Assembly: GCA_027592025.1 (NCBI GenBank)
Contig: JAQCIQ010000008.1
Span: forward strand, 1 to 64,000
Length of the DNA: 64,000 bases
DNA from: Bacteroidota bacterium
GTDB taxonomy: Bacteria; Bacteroidota; Bacteroidia; Flavobacteriales; Flavobacteriaceae
Reading direction: 5' to 3'
Both the position numbers and the translations under genes were made by a program. The notes beneath the pieces are model-generated. The model did not search any database. It was not told where the DNA came from and was given only the letters and a program-made list of their open reading frames with translations. This document shows positions 29,094-37,971 of the stretch, piece by piece (the first letter of the stretch is position 1; each line of letters starts with the position of its first letter).

Positions 29094-29581
29094 AAAGTAG
29101 TATTTGGTTGGACATTGAGGTTGACCGAAATACTCCAAAATCCTTTGCTCCACAAAAGAACAAATGACAAACTGTTGCGGCTCGCTAGTACAGACCGAAA
29201 CGTTTGCTCAAACGAAAGACTAAGTGGTGGGGTAAAATCATTTGGAGCGAATTTCAGTCCCTAAATTAGCAAAAAAAATTAAATAAGTACTCGAGAAGAA
29301 TTGGCTTTCGCAAGATTAATTTCAACATAAGAGGCCGCAATTTCTCGCGACCTCTTAACAACTAACTAACCAAGGACTCGTGCTTACCAACACGAAAACT
29401 TAAATTTACCCAAATGAAAAAACAACTAACTTAATTGAGGGTTGATACATTTGGAACGAAGAATCTTGGATGACATTGTATAAGCATATCCTAAAAAATT
29501 GTTAAAAGTTTGACATCGAGGAAATTCGCCTTGAATTGAGGTTGATATTTATTTGGTACATTTATGTCGTAAAACAACGAC
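29094..29581. other. 488-base intergenic region with one hairpin, between divergent Na/Pi transporter and gpsA
   Basis: No gene is seen here. It contains an imperfect hairpin at 29328-29357 (TAAGAGG pairing with CCTCTTA, one mismatch, then three more pairs) without a T-run, a stretch of ACTAACTAACC-like sequence at 29358-29372, and a short six-codon frame (MKKQLT, near 29414) that stops at once. TACATTTA at 29557-29564 is a near match to the -7 box and is the best candidate for the gpsA promoter. The short frame after an AT-rich leader resembles the start of an exported-protein gene and may be a remnant. Confidence 0.5.
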
Positions 29582-30583
29582 ATGTCTGACGGTAAAACCT
29601 TTGGAGTTCTTGGCGGCGGAAGCTGGGCTACTGCACTAGTAAAAATTTTAACTACCAATCAATCTAAGGTTTATTGGGGAATGCGCAACGAGTCAGCCAT
29701 AACCCATCTCACTACTTATGGGCATAACCCTAACTATTTGAGTGACGTTTCTTTTGACTTATCGAAGTTGGTGGTAACCAATATCCCCGATGAGGTTGTA
29801 GCAGCTTGTGACGTTATTATTATAGCGATTCCTTCGGCATTCGTTTATGATACTCTTTCGCAAATTACCCTGCCCTTAGATCAAAAAATCATGGTTTCTG
29901 CAGTAAAAGGCATTGTCCCTCAGTCCGGGAAGGTATTGGGAGAACATTTACAAGACCATTTTCAAGTCCCTTTTGATCAAATTTCAGTAGTTGCTGGGCC
30001 TTGCCATGCCGAAGAAGTAGCTCTCGAAAGATTGTCTTACTTGACCATTGCTTGTAACAGCCCATCAAACGCCACCCTCATTGCAAACGCCCTAAAAACA
30101 CATTACATCAAAGCGAAAATTAGCGATGACCCTATTGGGACTGAATATGCGGTAATGCTAAAAAACATTTACGCCATCGCTTCTGGAATTGCTCATGGTT
30201 TGGGCTATGGGGACAATTTTCAAAGTGTTTTAATTAGCAACGCCATCCGAGAGATGAGGCGCTTTGTGAAGAAAATTCACAAACTCAAAAGAAACATCAA
30301 CAACTCTTACTATTTAGGGGATTTGTTGGTGACCTGTTATTCCACTTTTTCAAGGAACCGACTGTTCGGCAATATGATTGGTAAAGGCTATACCGTCAAA
30401 TCGGCAATGATGGAAATGAATATGGTGGCAGAAGGATATTATGCCACAAAGTCGGCTTTCGAAATCAACGACAAAAAAACGAAGAAAACCAAGCTTTTCA
30501 TCATTGATGCCGTTCATGCCATTTTATATCAAAATGCCTCTCCCAAAAAGACTTTTCAAAAGTTAACAGAACAACTGAATTAA
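29582..30583 (+). CDS. gpsA: Glycerol-3-phosphate dehydrogenase [NAD(P)+]
   Basis: This 333-residue cytoplasmic enzyme reduces dihydroxyacetone phosphate to sn-glycerol 3-phosphate for phospholipid synthesis. It has the N-terminal Rossmann motif FGVLGGGSWATALVKIL (7-23), the VSAVKGI segment (about 107-113), VAGPCHAEEVA (about 137-147) and the catalytic lysine region YAVMLKNIYAIASGIAHGLGYGDN (about 193-216), all standard for GpsA. NAD and NADP are not separated by sequence. The GNAT gene starts 5 bases after its stop, and the bacillithiol-transferase-like gene follows, so the three form a run. Confidence 0.95.
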   Translation: MSDGKTFGVLGGGSWATALVKILTTNQSKVYWGMRNESAITHLTTYGHNPNYLSDVSFDLSKLVVTNIPDEVVAACDVIIIAIPSAFVYDTLSQITLPLDQKIMVSAVKGIVPQSGKVLGEHLQDHFQVPFDQISVVAGPCHAEEVALERLSYLTIACNSPSNATLIANALKTHYIKAKISDDPIGTEYAVMLKNIYAIASGIAHGLGYGDNFQSVLISNAIREMRRFVKKIHKLKRNINNSYYLGDLLVTCYSTFSRNRLFGNMIGKGYTVKSAMMEMNMVAEGYYATKSAFEINDKKTKKTKLFIIDAVHAILYQNASPKKTFQKLTEQLN

Positions 30584-30588
30584 AGCAG

Positions 30589-31059
30589 ATGGCCCTCAAT
30601 AACCTGCGATTAATAGATTTCAAACCCGAATTGAGTGATGCCTTTAAAGCCCTTAACCAATGGTGGATCGAATCGTATTTTGTAATGGAAAAGTCTGATT
30701 TTGAAATTTTAGATCATCCCCAAGATATTATCGATGACGGAGGGGTTATTTTATTTGCTCTTTTGGACGACAATCCTGTTGGAGTTTGCGCCCTAATAAA
30801 ATCGAAAGTAGAAGACTACGACTTTGAATTGGCGAAAATGGGCGTTCATCCTGACTGGCACGGACAAGGAATTGGGCAAATGCTCGGAGAAGCTTGCTTG
30901 GAACGAGCAAAGGCATTAGGGGCCCAAACAGTTTTTCTCGAAAGCAATACAAAATTAGAAGCAGCAATGTTACTTTACACCAAATTGGGCTTCAAAAAAA
31001 TTCCCTCGTTTCCAACGCCTTACGACCGTTGTGACATTCAAATGCTCATTCGCTTATAA
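30589..31059 (+). CDS. GNAT-family N-acetyltransferase
   Basis: This 156-residue GNAT-fold protein transfers an acetyl group from acetyl-CoA to an unknown amine. The acetyl-CoA-binding motif is LAKMGVHPDWHGQGIGQMLG (about 82-101; R/QxxGxG/A is HGQGIG here), followed by ACLERAKALGAQTVFLESNT and the beta-alpha end YTKLGFKKIPSFPTPYDRCD. It starts 5 bases after gpsA and ends 19 bases before the next gene, which indicates operon membership. Substrate is unknown. Confidence 0.88.
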   Translation: MALNNLRLIDFKPELSDAFKALNQWWIESYFVMEKSDFEILDHPQDIIDDGGVILFALLDDNPVGVCALIKSKVEDYDFELAKMGVHPDWHGQGIGQMLGEACLERAKALGAQTVFLESNTKLEAAMLLYTKLGFKKIPSFPTPYDRCDIQMLIRL

Positions 31060-31078
31060 TCTTAACATAAATTCTGTC

Positions 31079-31612
31079 ATGGAAACACATCCCAATAGCT
31101 ATCCCATTGGACCCTACAAAAAAATTGAACATTGGACTGAAGAAATCAGGGCTGAACGCATTGAAGACATTGCCCTATTTCCAGATAAATTAGTCACTAT
31201 GGTGGAACGCCTGTCCGACGATCAAAAACAATGGCTCTACAGAGAAGGAGGCTGGAACATTGCTCAAGTTGTACACCATTGTGCCGACAGCCATATCAAC
31301 GCCTACATCCGTTGTAAACTTTGCGTCACTGAAGATACCCCAACCATCAAAGCTTATGACGAAGCTCAATGGGCTGAACTGTCAGACGCCAATGATATGG
31401 ATTTGAGGGCCTCACTGTATATTCTGGATGGCATACATTATCGATGGGTCAATCTATTTCTAACGGCTAGCGAATACGATTATAAGAAAATGGTATTTCA
31501 TCCGCAGCACCGCCAAAAGTTCAGCCTAGAAGACTTGTTAGGCATGTATGCTTGGCATTGCAATCATCATTTAGCCCATATTCAACTCGCCATTAAGAAC
31601 AATTCGAACTAA
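31079..31612 (+). CDS. YfiT-like bacillithiol transferase / DinB-superfamily metal-dependent hydrolase
   Basis: This 177-residue four-helix-bundle protein is of the DinB/YfiT type. Family landmarks are YPIGPY (8-13), [20 protein letters not shown] (about 57-76, with the first metal histidine at HHCADSH) and the C-terminal [13 protein letters not shown] (about 157-169, with the second and third histidines). Related proteins transfer bacillithiol or act as putative metal hydrolases; whether this strain makes bacillithiol cannot be judged. The longer frame to 31031 reads through the end of the GNAT gene, so the ATG at 31079 was chosen. It converges with pheS and overlaps it by 4 bases. Confidence 0.9.
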   Translation: METHPNSYPIGPYKKIEHWTEEIRAERIEDIALFPDKLVTMVERLSDDQKQWLYREGGWNIAQVVHHCADSHINAYIRCKLCVTEDTPTIKAYDEAQWAELSDANDMDLRASLYILDGIHYRWVNLFLTASEYDYKKMVFHPQHRQKFSLEDLLGMYAWHCNHHLAHIQLAIKNNSN

Positions 31613-32628
31613 AGAACGGATTTGAATTGGGATAAAAAACGAGCATCGTTTTCGCTCAACAGACGGATGTCGTCAATTTGATGCAACAAGAGGGCAATGC
31701 GGTCAATACCCATTCCGAAAGCAAAACCAGAGTACTCTAAAGGGTCTATGCCGCAATTTTTGAGAACATTTGGGTCAACCATACCGCAGCCCATGATTTC
31801 TAGCCAACCCGTTCCCTTGGTCATTTTATAATCCGTTTCGGTTTCAAGTCCCCAGTAAACATCAACCTCAGCGCTTGGTTCTGTAAACGGAAAATAAGAC
31901 GGGCGAAGTCTAATTTTAGATTTCCCGAACATGGCTGTGGTAAAATATTGCAGGGTCTGTTTAAGATCGGCAAAACTCACATCCTTATCGATGTACAAAC
32001 CTTCAACCTGATGAAAAAAACAGTGAGATCGTGCAGAAATGGCTTCATTGCGATATACCCTTCCTGGAGAAATGGTTCGAATTGGAGGTTGATTGTTCTC
32101 CATATACCTCACTTGAACAGAGCTGGTATGAGTTCTTAGTAAAATATCAGGATTAGTTTGTATAAAAAAAGTATCCTGCATGTCCCGAGCCGGATGGTGC
32201 TCTGGTAGATTCAATGCTGTAAAATTGTGCCAATCATCTTCAATTTCGGGACCCTCACTAATGTTGAAACCGATGCGAGAAAAAATGTCTATAATTTGAT
32301 TTTTAACCAATGATATAGGATGCTGCGACCCGATAGGGAAATAGGTTCCTGGCTTGGTCAAATCATCCTTGGGCTCTTGGGCTTCATTTCCAGAGGATAG
32401 TCTTTCCTTTTCGGATTGAAACTTATTTTGGGCTTCTGTTTTCAGCGTATTAATGGCCAGTCCAGCAGCTTTTTTTTCAGAATTGGAAACCTCCTTAAAT
32501 GCTGAAAAGAGGTCGTTTAAAATTCCTTTTTTACCCAAAAATCGAATTCTAAATGCCTCAAGAGTTTCTATAGAATCGGCTTGAAAACCCTTTACCTCTT
32601 GAATGTAAGCATTGACCTGATCAATCAT
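31609..32628 (-). CDS. pheS: Phenylalanine--tRNA ligase subunit alpha
   Basis: This 339-residue catalytic alpha subunit of the class II synthetase charges tRNA-Phe with phenylalanine; the beta subunit is not in the window. It has an N-terminal coiled coil (about 1-90), motif 2 region [21 protein letters not shown] (about 196-216) and motif 3 [20 protein letters not shown] (about 302-321). Length is normal. It lies downstream of the conserved hypothetical gene on the same strand (34-base gap) and converges with the bacillithiol-transferase-like gene, with a 4-base overlap of stop regions. Confidence 0.97.
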   Translation of the reverse strand: MIDQVNAYIQEVKGFQADSIETLEAFRIRFLGKKGILNDLFSAFKEVSNSEKKAAGLAINTLKTEAQNKFQSEKERLSSGNEAQEPKDDLTKPGTYFPIGSQHPISLVKNQIIDIFSRIGFNISEGPEIEDDWHNFTALNLPEHHPARDMQDTFFIQTNPDILLRTHTSSVQVRYMENNQPPIRTISPGRVYRNEAISARSHCFFHQVEGLYIDKDVSFADLKQTLQYFTTAMFGKSKIRLRPSYFPFTEPSAEVDVYWGLETETDYKMTKGTGWLEIMGCGMVDPNVLKNCGIDPLEYSGFAFGMGIDRIALLLHQIDDIRLLSENDARFLSQFKSVL

Positions 32629-32662
32629 AATTTATTTTATAGATTACAAAAATAGCTAAACT

Positions 32663-33019
32663 TTATTCTATGAAGCCTGATGACAAAAAATAGTTGACTA
32701 TCGCTTCTTTCATCAGCACACTTTGCTCCCCCGCCTTCAAAAAGGGCAAAGATTTGATCACAGTATAGTGGGGCCATCCTTCTTCGTCAACAAAGTCAAA
32801 TTTGTAATAACCATAGGGTTCCAATACTTTGCAAATAGCAATGTGCATGAGTTCGAGCTTTTGCTCCTTTTTGTAATTGCGGTGCAACTGCCCCAATTCT
32901 TGCACTCCAATCAAAAATAAAATGGCGTCCAGGTCTAAGAGATCGCCATCGCTAAATTGAGCAGACAACTTGGTTTGAAGTCTTTCCCACTGCATCTTCA
33001 GAATTGGATCTCTAGACAT
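32663..33019 (-). CDS. Conserved hypothetical protein, 118 aa, upstream of pheS
   Basis: The product is MSRDPILKMQWERLQTKLSA onwards, 118 residues, soluble, with a predicted mixed alpha/beta fold and no signal or membrane segment. It contains DLDAILFLIGVQELGQLHRN (about 25-44) and YKFDFVDEEGWPHYTVIKSL (about 71-90). Proteins of this type occur next to pheS and cvpA in Flavobacteriia, but I cannot name a function. The longer frame to 33148 runs into the divergent cvpA gene, so the ATG at 33019 was chosen. A -7 box ends 5 bases before that ATG, which suggests a nearly leaderless transcript, probably continuing into pheS. Confidence 0.8.
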   Translation of the reverse strand: MSRDPILKMQWERLQTKLSAQFSDGDLLDLDAILFLIGVQELGQLHRNYKKEQKLELMHIAICKVLEPYGYYKFDFVDEEGWPHYTVIKSLPFLKAGEQSVLMKEAIVNYFLSSGFIE

Positions 33020-33024
33020 AAGTG

Positions 33025-33032
33025 CAAAAATA
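33025..33032 (-). promoter_or_regulatory. -7 promoter box for the hypothetical-pheS unit (TATTTTTG on minus strand)
   Basis: The minus strand reads TATTTTTG, a match to TAnnTTTG, only 5 bases before the ATG at 33019. Transcription would start at or next to the start codon. The box is 5 bases from the plus-strand box for cvpA. Confidence 0.55.
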
Positions 33033-33037
33033 GATGC

Positions 33038-33045
33038 TATATTTG
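33038..33045 (+). promoter_or_regulatory. -7 promoter box for cvpA (TATATTTG)
   Basis: TATATTTG matches TAnnTTTG, 14 bases before the GTG start of the CvpA gene. Its -33 region must lie over the minus-strand promoter, so the two divergent promoters overlap. Confidence 0.55.
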
Positions 33046-33059
33046 TAGAAACCAACAAC

Positions 33060-33560
33060 GTGAATACAATTGACCTTATTATTGGAGTTGTCCTAATTTT
33101 AGGGGCTGTTCGCGGTTTTTTTAAAGGTTTTTTTGTTGAAGCAACCAATCTTTTAGGACTCTTTTTGGGAGTTTATTTAAGTCTTACTTTCAATACTGAG
33201 GCCTCAGACCTCGTCTCGAAAATTTATTCGGGTAACCCCAACTACACCGAAGCTATTGCTTTCGTGCTGACTTTCATTGTGGTGGTCCTGATAGTCAATG
33301 CCATTGGGAAAATTCTCACTAAAATAGCAGACATTTCTGCGTTGGGGCTAGTCAATAAATTGGCTGGGGCTTGCTTTGGATTTCTAAAGGCGGCTCTATT
33401 TTTGTGTGTCTTCGTTTTGATTTTGCAAAAAGTCAATGACCGTTTTACCGTCATTTCAGAAGAAAAATTAGAAAACTCTAGATTGTTTCCAATAATTGAG
33501 GGAGCTACTGTTTTACTTTGGGAAGGGATTGGGGAATACGAAGAATTAATCCCGAATTGA
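33060..33560 (+). CDS. CvpA-family membrane protein
   Basis: This 166-residue inner-membrane protein belongs to the CvpA (colicin V production) family. It has four hydrophobic segments at about 4-20, 26-44, 63-84 and 101-121, and the family pattern of an N-terminal DLIIGVVLILGAVRGFFKGF (4-23) and ALGLVNKLAGACFGFLKAAL (about 94-113). The family has been linked to purF expression, envelope integrity and stress in other bacteria; the exact job is unknown. The start is a GTG, chosen because no ATG lies nearby and the first helix begins immediately. It converges with the batE gene. Confidence 0.88.
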   Translation: MNTIDLIIGVVLILGAVRGFFKGFFVEATNLLGLFLGVYLSLTFNTEASDLVSKIYSGNPNYTEAIAFVLTFIVVVLIVNAIGKILTKIADISALGLVNKLAGACFGFLKAALFLCVFVLILQKVNDRFTVISEEKLENSRLFPIIEGATVLLWEGIGEYEELIPN

Positions 33561-33589
33561 ACTAAGTGATTGGTTTTATTGCAACAATC

Positions 33590-34342
33590 CTATAATAATC
33601 TGAACGCCGAAGATTTTATCCATCCCGTTTTGCCGTCTGGCAATTCTACTTTGGCCCATTCTGAGTCATAGTATTCTAACACAAATACTTTGAGTCCTTC
33701 ATGAACGTCAATGACCTTGTCACTCAAACTGTTTGGCTCGGTCGACAAGCTGTTTTGACGGTCGAAAATGATTGCCGGTCGGTTGTTTTTGTCAAGATTG
33801 TTTTTGTGAAAAGTCAAAGTAAGACTCACCCCAAACGCAAACATGGCAACGATCGCCAATATAAACGAAAACCGCTTTCTCACCGATCCGTCTGACCAAA
33901 TGAAAAACGAAAAGCTTAAGACGCACAATAACACCATCGCTACAGACAGTTTTGCCCACTGATTTAGCGTCAATTTATTGACAATGGCGTCGTTCAAACT
34001 ATCCCAAAATGAGGCGGGCATTGGCGCAATATTATCAATGGTGCGATTGTTTGCGTAAGACAAATTATTGATGACCTCCTCATCCTTGGGCAACATTAGC
34101 TTGGCCTTTTCATAGTAAAAAATACTAGGAGCAATAGCCTCTTGCTTATAATAGGCGTTACCCAAGTTGAAATACAGTTCTCCTGAATGTTGTCCCGAAT
34201 CTAGAATACTTTGATAAGCGTCAATGGCCTTTTGATAATTTCCTTCAATATAATATGCGTTTCCTTTCTCAAACAAATCATTGGGCTGTCCTACCGTGAG
34301 AAAGGATGCCAAAAACAACAGACAGAAAATAACCTTTTTCAT
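33590..34342 (-). CDS. batE: BatE: TPR and SH3-like domain protein
   Basis: This is the last gene of the Bat operon and encodes 250 residues. It has a signal peptide (MKKVIFCLLFLASFLTVGQP), a TPR block (about 20-90, GNAYYIEGNYQKAIDAYQSI and GELYFNLGNAYYKQEAIAPS), two membrane helices (about 127-147 and 154-174) and a C-terminal SH3-like domain (about 190-250, EGLKVFVLEYYDSEWAKVEL, GKTGWIKSSAFRLL). Bat proteins form a Bacteroidota/spirochaete envelope complex linked to stress tolerance and aerotolerance. The start at 34342 (4 bases after the batD stop) was chosen over the longer frame because the signal peptide begins there. Confidence 0.9.
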   Translation of the reverse strand: MKKVIFCLLFLASFLTVGQPNDLFEKGNAYYIEGNYQKAIDAYQSILDSGQHSGELYFNLGNAYYKQEAIAPSIFYYEKAKLMLPKDEEVINNLSYANNRTIDNIAPMPASFWDSLNDAIVNKLTLNQWAKLSVAMVLLCVLSFSFFIWSDGSVRKRFSFILAIVAMFAFGVSLTLTFHKNNLDKNNRPAIIFDRQNSLSTEPNSLSDKVIDVHEGLKVFVLEYYDSEWAKVELPDGKTGWIKSSAFRLL

Positions 34343-34346
34343 TTGT

Positions 34347-36107
34347 TTAGATTTTACTGAGTTCAACAATTAGGACAGCGGCTTTCTCATAATCGCTGTT
34401 CATGCTTTCTAAAGCACTAGGCGTATAACGCGCAAATTCACAGGACTGAAGCAGGCTATTCAATTCTGAAATGGTAGTAGGTTTGCATTTTTTTTCAGCC
34501 AAAATTTGACTAATCCCTTCTTTGTTCAGAGCCGTAATAGGTACTTTTAGTTTTGACTTAAGCACATTGTACAAGGCTCTTTCTAAGGCTTCGTAAAAAC
34601 GTTTAGAGTCTCCCAATGCACTGCTGGCTTCTTTCAAATAACGGTGCGCCATCTTCCAGTCAGACTTGCTTTTGGCTCCAACCACATCGGCCGATAGCGC
34701 CTCTCTGCGGCGCTTAAACAATAATACTATTGGCAGCATGAGCAAAGGGATGAACAACCACAGCCAAAAAGACTTAGAATTAAAAAAGTTTGGCGTTACG
34801 ATGGGCTGAAACGCAGTTTGTGTTTTAAATCCTGAAAAGGCTTTAGTGTTAGATTTTGGTGTTTTGTCTTCCGAAAAATTTGAAACAGCCCCATTGTTTA
34901 CTGGTCCTTCCGTAACTTCTATTGTTAAAGATTCGCTCGAAATGGATTTGTAGGATTTGGAAGCCAAGTCAAAGTAGTCAAAATGGACTTCAGGCAGCGG
35001 GTATTCTCCCCGAAAGGCAGGAACTACCGTATAATTTACAGTAACATCCCCACTCATACCAGTTAGACTTGTGTTGATGTTTTCTTTCCGTTCTGGCTCA
35101 TACATTTCCAAAGAACTTGGGAGCTGGAATTCAGGCATTTTTAACAATTTTAGATTGCCTTTTCCAGATACCTTGAGCTTCACTTGAAAAGCCTCCCCGG
35201 CTTTTAATACTTCGGGGGAAGCGGTCATGGAGAAATCGAATGTCCCAACAGCCCCACTGAAATTTTCTGGCTTTCCAACTTCCGGAAGTGGCTTTACTTG
35301 TATAGTTCGCGATGGCGCTGTAACAGTTCTTCGGACGGTTTGCCGTAAAAATCCACCAAACATATTGCGCTGTTGGGATGGAACCTCCAAGCTAATATCT
35401 AATGACAATGGCTCTATGGTGAGTTGGCCCTCCTTCTGAGGATACAACACTGCCCTTGACACTACGACATAATTGTAAGACCTATTTTTATAGGTTCCAC
35501 GCTCTATTTCCAATTTATTTATAGGAATAATTTGACTCCAAAAGTTGTTGTATTTTGGTTGATCCAAGATGTTGAGTCCAGATAAATAGACGTCATCGGA
35601 AACATAGAGTTTATAGACCACGGAAACCGCTTCATTCAAATAAGGATTGGGATTAGACAATTCGGCGACCAGCTCCATATTTTGATCAGCAACATATTCA
35701 GGATCGTTGGGATCCTTGGGTTGCTCGACAGCAGCGGTTACGGTAATTTTGATAAGTTGGGTTTTGTAGACGCTGCCAGCCACTTCAATGCTAGCCTGAC
35801 CTATGGTAAATACACCCTTGTTTTTTGGAGAAAGAAAATAGCTGTATGTTTTTGAATAGGATCGCACTCCATTAATCCAAGAGTTGCTGATTGATTGGTT
35901 TGGACCTCCTAACAAATGAAATTGGTCAAACGAAGGAGGGACAAAGTTGTCGCCGTCTTCATTCATGATAAAATCAACTCTCAAACGCTCGTTGATTCCT
36001 AACTCTTGTTTGCTGACTTTAGCCTCAAAAGAAACACCATCCTGAGCCAGCACGGTTTGCGCTAGTAGAAGAAAATAGAGTCCATATGTCAAAGCATATC
36101 TTACCAA
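34347..36107 (-). CDS. batD: BatD: large membrane-anchored Bat protein
   Basis: This 586-residue protein is anchored in the inner membrane with most of it in the periplasm. It has a signal peptide (about 1-21, ending TVLAQD), a series of beta-sandwich domains (about 22-400; BatD-family stretch SVSKQELGINERLRVDF-like near the N-terminus and SYFLSPKNKGVFTIGQASIEV at about 91-111), one membrane helix (about 443-463) and a cytoplasmic helical tail (about 485-586). The start is a TTG overlapping the batC stop by 7 bases; no ATG lies before the signal peptide, so TTG is likely genuine. It belongs to the moxR-batA-E operon. Confidence 0.9.
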   Translation of the reverse strand: MVRYALTYGLYFLLLAQTVLAQDGVSFEAKVSKQELGINERLRVDFIMNEDGDNFVPPSFDQFHLLGGPNQSISNSWINGVRSYSKTYSYFLSPKNKGVFTIGQASIEVAGSVYKTQLIKITVTAAVEQPKDPNDPEYVADQNMELVAELSNPNPYLNEAVSVVYKLYVSDDVYLSGLNILDQPKYNNFWSQIIPINKLEIERGTYKNRSYNYVVVSRAVLYPQKEGQLTIEPLSLDISLEVPSQQRNMFGGFLRQTVRRTVTAPSRTIQVKPLPEVGKPENFSGAVGTFDFSMTASPEVLKAGEAFQVKLKVSGKGNLKLLKMPEFQLPSSLEMYEPERKENINTSLTGMSGDVTVNYTVVPAFRGEYPLPEVHFDYFDLASKSYKSISSESLTIEVTEGPVNNGAVSNFSEDKTPKSNTKAFSGFKTQTAFQPIVTPNFFNSKSFWLWLFIPLLMLPIVLLFKRRREALSADVVGAKSKSDWKMAHRYLKEASSALGDSKRFYEALERALYNVLKSKLKVPITALNKEGISQILAEKKCKPTTISELNSLLQSCEFARYTPSALESMNSDYEKAAVLIVELSKI

Positions 36108-36874
36108 TCTTTACCTGTTTTAATGACCGCCCCTTTTTCTTTTTTGGCATTCATTTTTTCTTGTACTTTCTTTTCCAGATTGCTCATGGCCTCGAGCAAA
36201 CTTTTAATCTGTTGTTGGGACAGCTGACTTGGTCTAGGCTGCGGTTTGTCTTGATCCCCTTTCGATTCCTTCGGTTTGCTGTCCTTCGGCTTGTCTTTAC
36301 CGTCTTTTTCGTCTTTATTTTCGTCCTGCTGATCTTGATCCTTTTGGTCCTTCTTTTGGTCTTTGTCTTGCTGTTCCTTGTCGTCGTTTTTTTTGTCCTT
36401 ATCGTCCTTGCCATCGTTGCCCCCTTGCTCTTTAGCGCATTCTTGAGCGATTGCCAAATTGTATCTCGATTCGTCATCGGTAGGATCGTTCCTCAAGGCA
36501 TTTTTATAGGCTTCCACGGCAGCTTTACAATCCTTTCGTTGCATCAGAACATTGCCCAAATTGTGAAAAGCTAAATGCCTTTCTTGGGGAGTGGTTGCCT
36601 CTTGTGCCGCTTCAGAATGCCTTTGAAACGCCTCTGCATAGTACCCCGATTTGTAGTAAGCATTGCCCAAGTTATATGGCGCCTGAGGTTTGTTTTCTGC
36701 AAGAGAAATGGCCCGGCGGTAAGTAGCCTCCGCATCAGCAAAATCTTTAGAGAATTGCTTGTTTCCTTGATAAACCAAATTGTTTACCCGCTGCTGAATT
36801 TTTAACGAATCTTGTGCCGCTGCATTGAAAAATGAAAACAATATCAATCCGAAAAGGAAAATAGCGTTACGCAT
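36101..36874 (-). CDS. batC: BatC: TPR protein with long charged repeat-like linker
   Basis: This 257-residue exported protein has a signal peptide (MRNAIFLFGLILFSFFNAAA, then Q), TPR repeats (about 23-140, KPQAPYNLGNAYYKSGYYAE, RHLAFHNLGNVLMQRKDCKA) and an extreme low-complexity stretch rich in Asp, Lys and Gln (about 152-218). The C-terminus is a short helix (SQQQIKSLLEAMSNLEKKVQ). The role follows its BatC family and the operon. The start is uncertain: the ATG at 36874 gives a clean signal peptide, but an ATG at 36934 overlaps the batB stop as ATGA and would add 20 residues. The charged stretch creates a long spurious hydrophobic frame on the other strand. Confidence 0.88.
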   Translation of the reverse strand: MRNAIFLFGLILFSFFNAAAQDSLKIQQRVNNLVYQGNKQFSKDFADAEATYRRAISLAENKPQAPYNLGNAYYKSGYYAEAFQRHSEAAQEATTPQERHLAFHNLGNVLMQRKDCKAAVEAYKNALRNDPTDDESRYNLAIAQECAKEQGGNDGKDDKDKKNDDKEQQDKDQKKDQKDQDQQDENKDEKDGKDKPKDSKPKESKGDQDKPQPRPSQLSQQQIKSLLEAMSNLEKKVQEKMNAKKEKGAVIKTGKDW

Positions 36875-36930
36875 TTTTGAGTGTATTATTGAATACTCGG
36901 ATGAAATTAGGGCAAAATGAGATTCGTCTT

Positions 36931-37971
36931 TCATAAGTTTTCGTTAAAAAGATTCAGTCTTTTAATCCATGCTGTCTTGCGTTCGAGGAATAACAAATCT
37001 AAGATCAAAAATAATATGCCCAGTCCCAAAAACCATTGAAATTGATCTTTAAACTCGGCGAATTCAGTCAATTCAAATTCCGTTTTGTTCATCTGACTCA
37101 ATATTTCTGTAACCTGATCGATAACCTCATTCGTCGAATTGCCATCGATATATAATCCGTTTGCAGCTTCAGCAATATCCTTTAGAGTGGATTCATTCCG
37201 TTTGGTGATTACCACTTCTCCGTTGTCGTCCTTTTTGTAGCTGATCATCACTCCATTTTGTTTGATGGGAATTGGAACGCCTTGGTTTTCACCAACCCCG
37301 ATAGTGAAAATTCTAATCCCTTGCTCGGCCACTTGTTCGGCTACGTCTTTGACAGAAACTTCTCCATGGTCTTCTCCATCCGAAATGACAAAGAGGATTC
37401 TATTGGTTTGAGCCTCGTCGTTGTAATAAGTTTGAGCCAACAGCAAGGCTTGTTCAATTGCCGTTCCTTGAGAGCTTAGCATGTCGGTTGACAAGTTTTG
37501 TAAGAACATTTTTCCGACGCCATAGTCCGTTGTAATTGGCAATTGAGGGAAAGCTTTGCCCGCATAGGCAATAATTCCAATACGATCGCTAACCAGATTG
37601 TTGATGACTTGTGATACCAGTTGTTTCGCCTTTTCCAATCTATTAGGGGCAACGTCTTCGGCGAGCATGCTTTTCGACACATCAACCGCAAAAACAATGT
37701 CCACCCCTTCCCGTTTAACGGTTTCGAGTTTGCTTCCAATCTTTGGGTTGACTAAGGCCAACACTAAGAATGCTATCGCCAGACAGCGGAAAATCAATTT
37801 CAATATTGCTTTAAACGGTGACCGATCGGGGCTCAAATATTCCATCAGCTCCTCATCGGCAAACCGACGTCTCGCTCTTTTTTTCCACAATTGAACCAAA
37901 AGTGTCCCCAACAAAAAAACGGGGATCAGTGCCAACGCCCAAAACCAAAATTGTTCTTCCAATTGATACAT
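36931..37971 (-). CDS. batB: BatB: membrane-anchored von Willebrand factor A domain protein
   Basis: This 346-residue inner-membrane protein has two N-terminal hydrophobic segments (about 11-28 and 60-78), a VWA domain (about 88-285) and a C-terminal membrane helix (about 312-328). The metal-ion-dependent adhesion site begins DIVFAVDVSKSMLAEDVAPN (DxSxS is D-V-S-K-S), with the later threonine and aspartate in SSQGTAIEQALLLA and FVISDGEDHGEV. VWA domains mediate metal-dependent protein contacts. The ATG overlaps the batA TGA by 4 bases (ATGA), so the two are translationally coupled and probably form a hetero-complex. Confidence 0.92.
   Translation of the reverse strand: MYQLEEQFWFWALALIPVFLLGTLLVQLWKKRARRRFADEELMEYLSPDRSPFKAILKLIFRCLAIAFLVLALVNPKIGSKLETVKREGVDIVFAVDVSKSMLAEDVAPNRLEKAKQLVSQVINNLVSDRIGIIAYAGKAFPQLPITTDYGVGKMFLQNLSTDMLSSQGTAIEQALLLAQTYYNDEAQTNRILFVISDGEDHGEVSVKDVAEQVAEQGIRIFTIGVGENQGVPIPIKQNGVMISYKKDDNGEVVITKRNESTLKDIAEAANGLYIDGNSTNEVIDQVTEILSQMNKTEFELTEFAEFKDQFQWFLGLGILFLILDLLFLERKTAWIKRLNLFNENL

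Noticed and set aside
28957-29163. 68-codon minus-strand frame over the start of the Na/Pi transporter
   Set aside because: It overlaps the real start in another frame and has no recognisable motif.
29328-29357. Hairpin as a transcription terminator
   Set aside because: There is no T-run on either strand and both flanking genes are divergent from it, so nothing should end here.
36086-36574. 162-codon plus-strand frame rich in Phe, Leu and Val opposite batC
   Set aside because: It is the complement of the Asp/Lys-rich stretch of batC and has the composition expected from it; no signal, conserved motif or promoter supports a gene.
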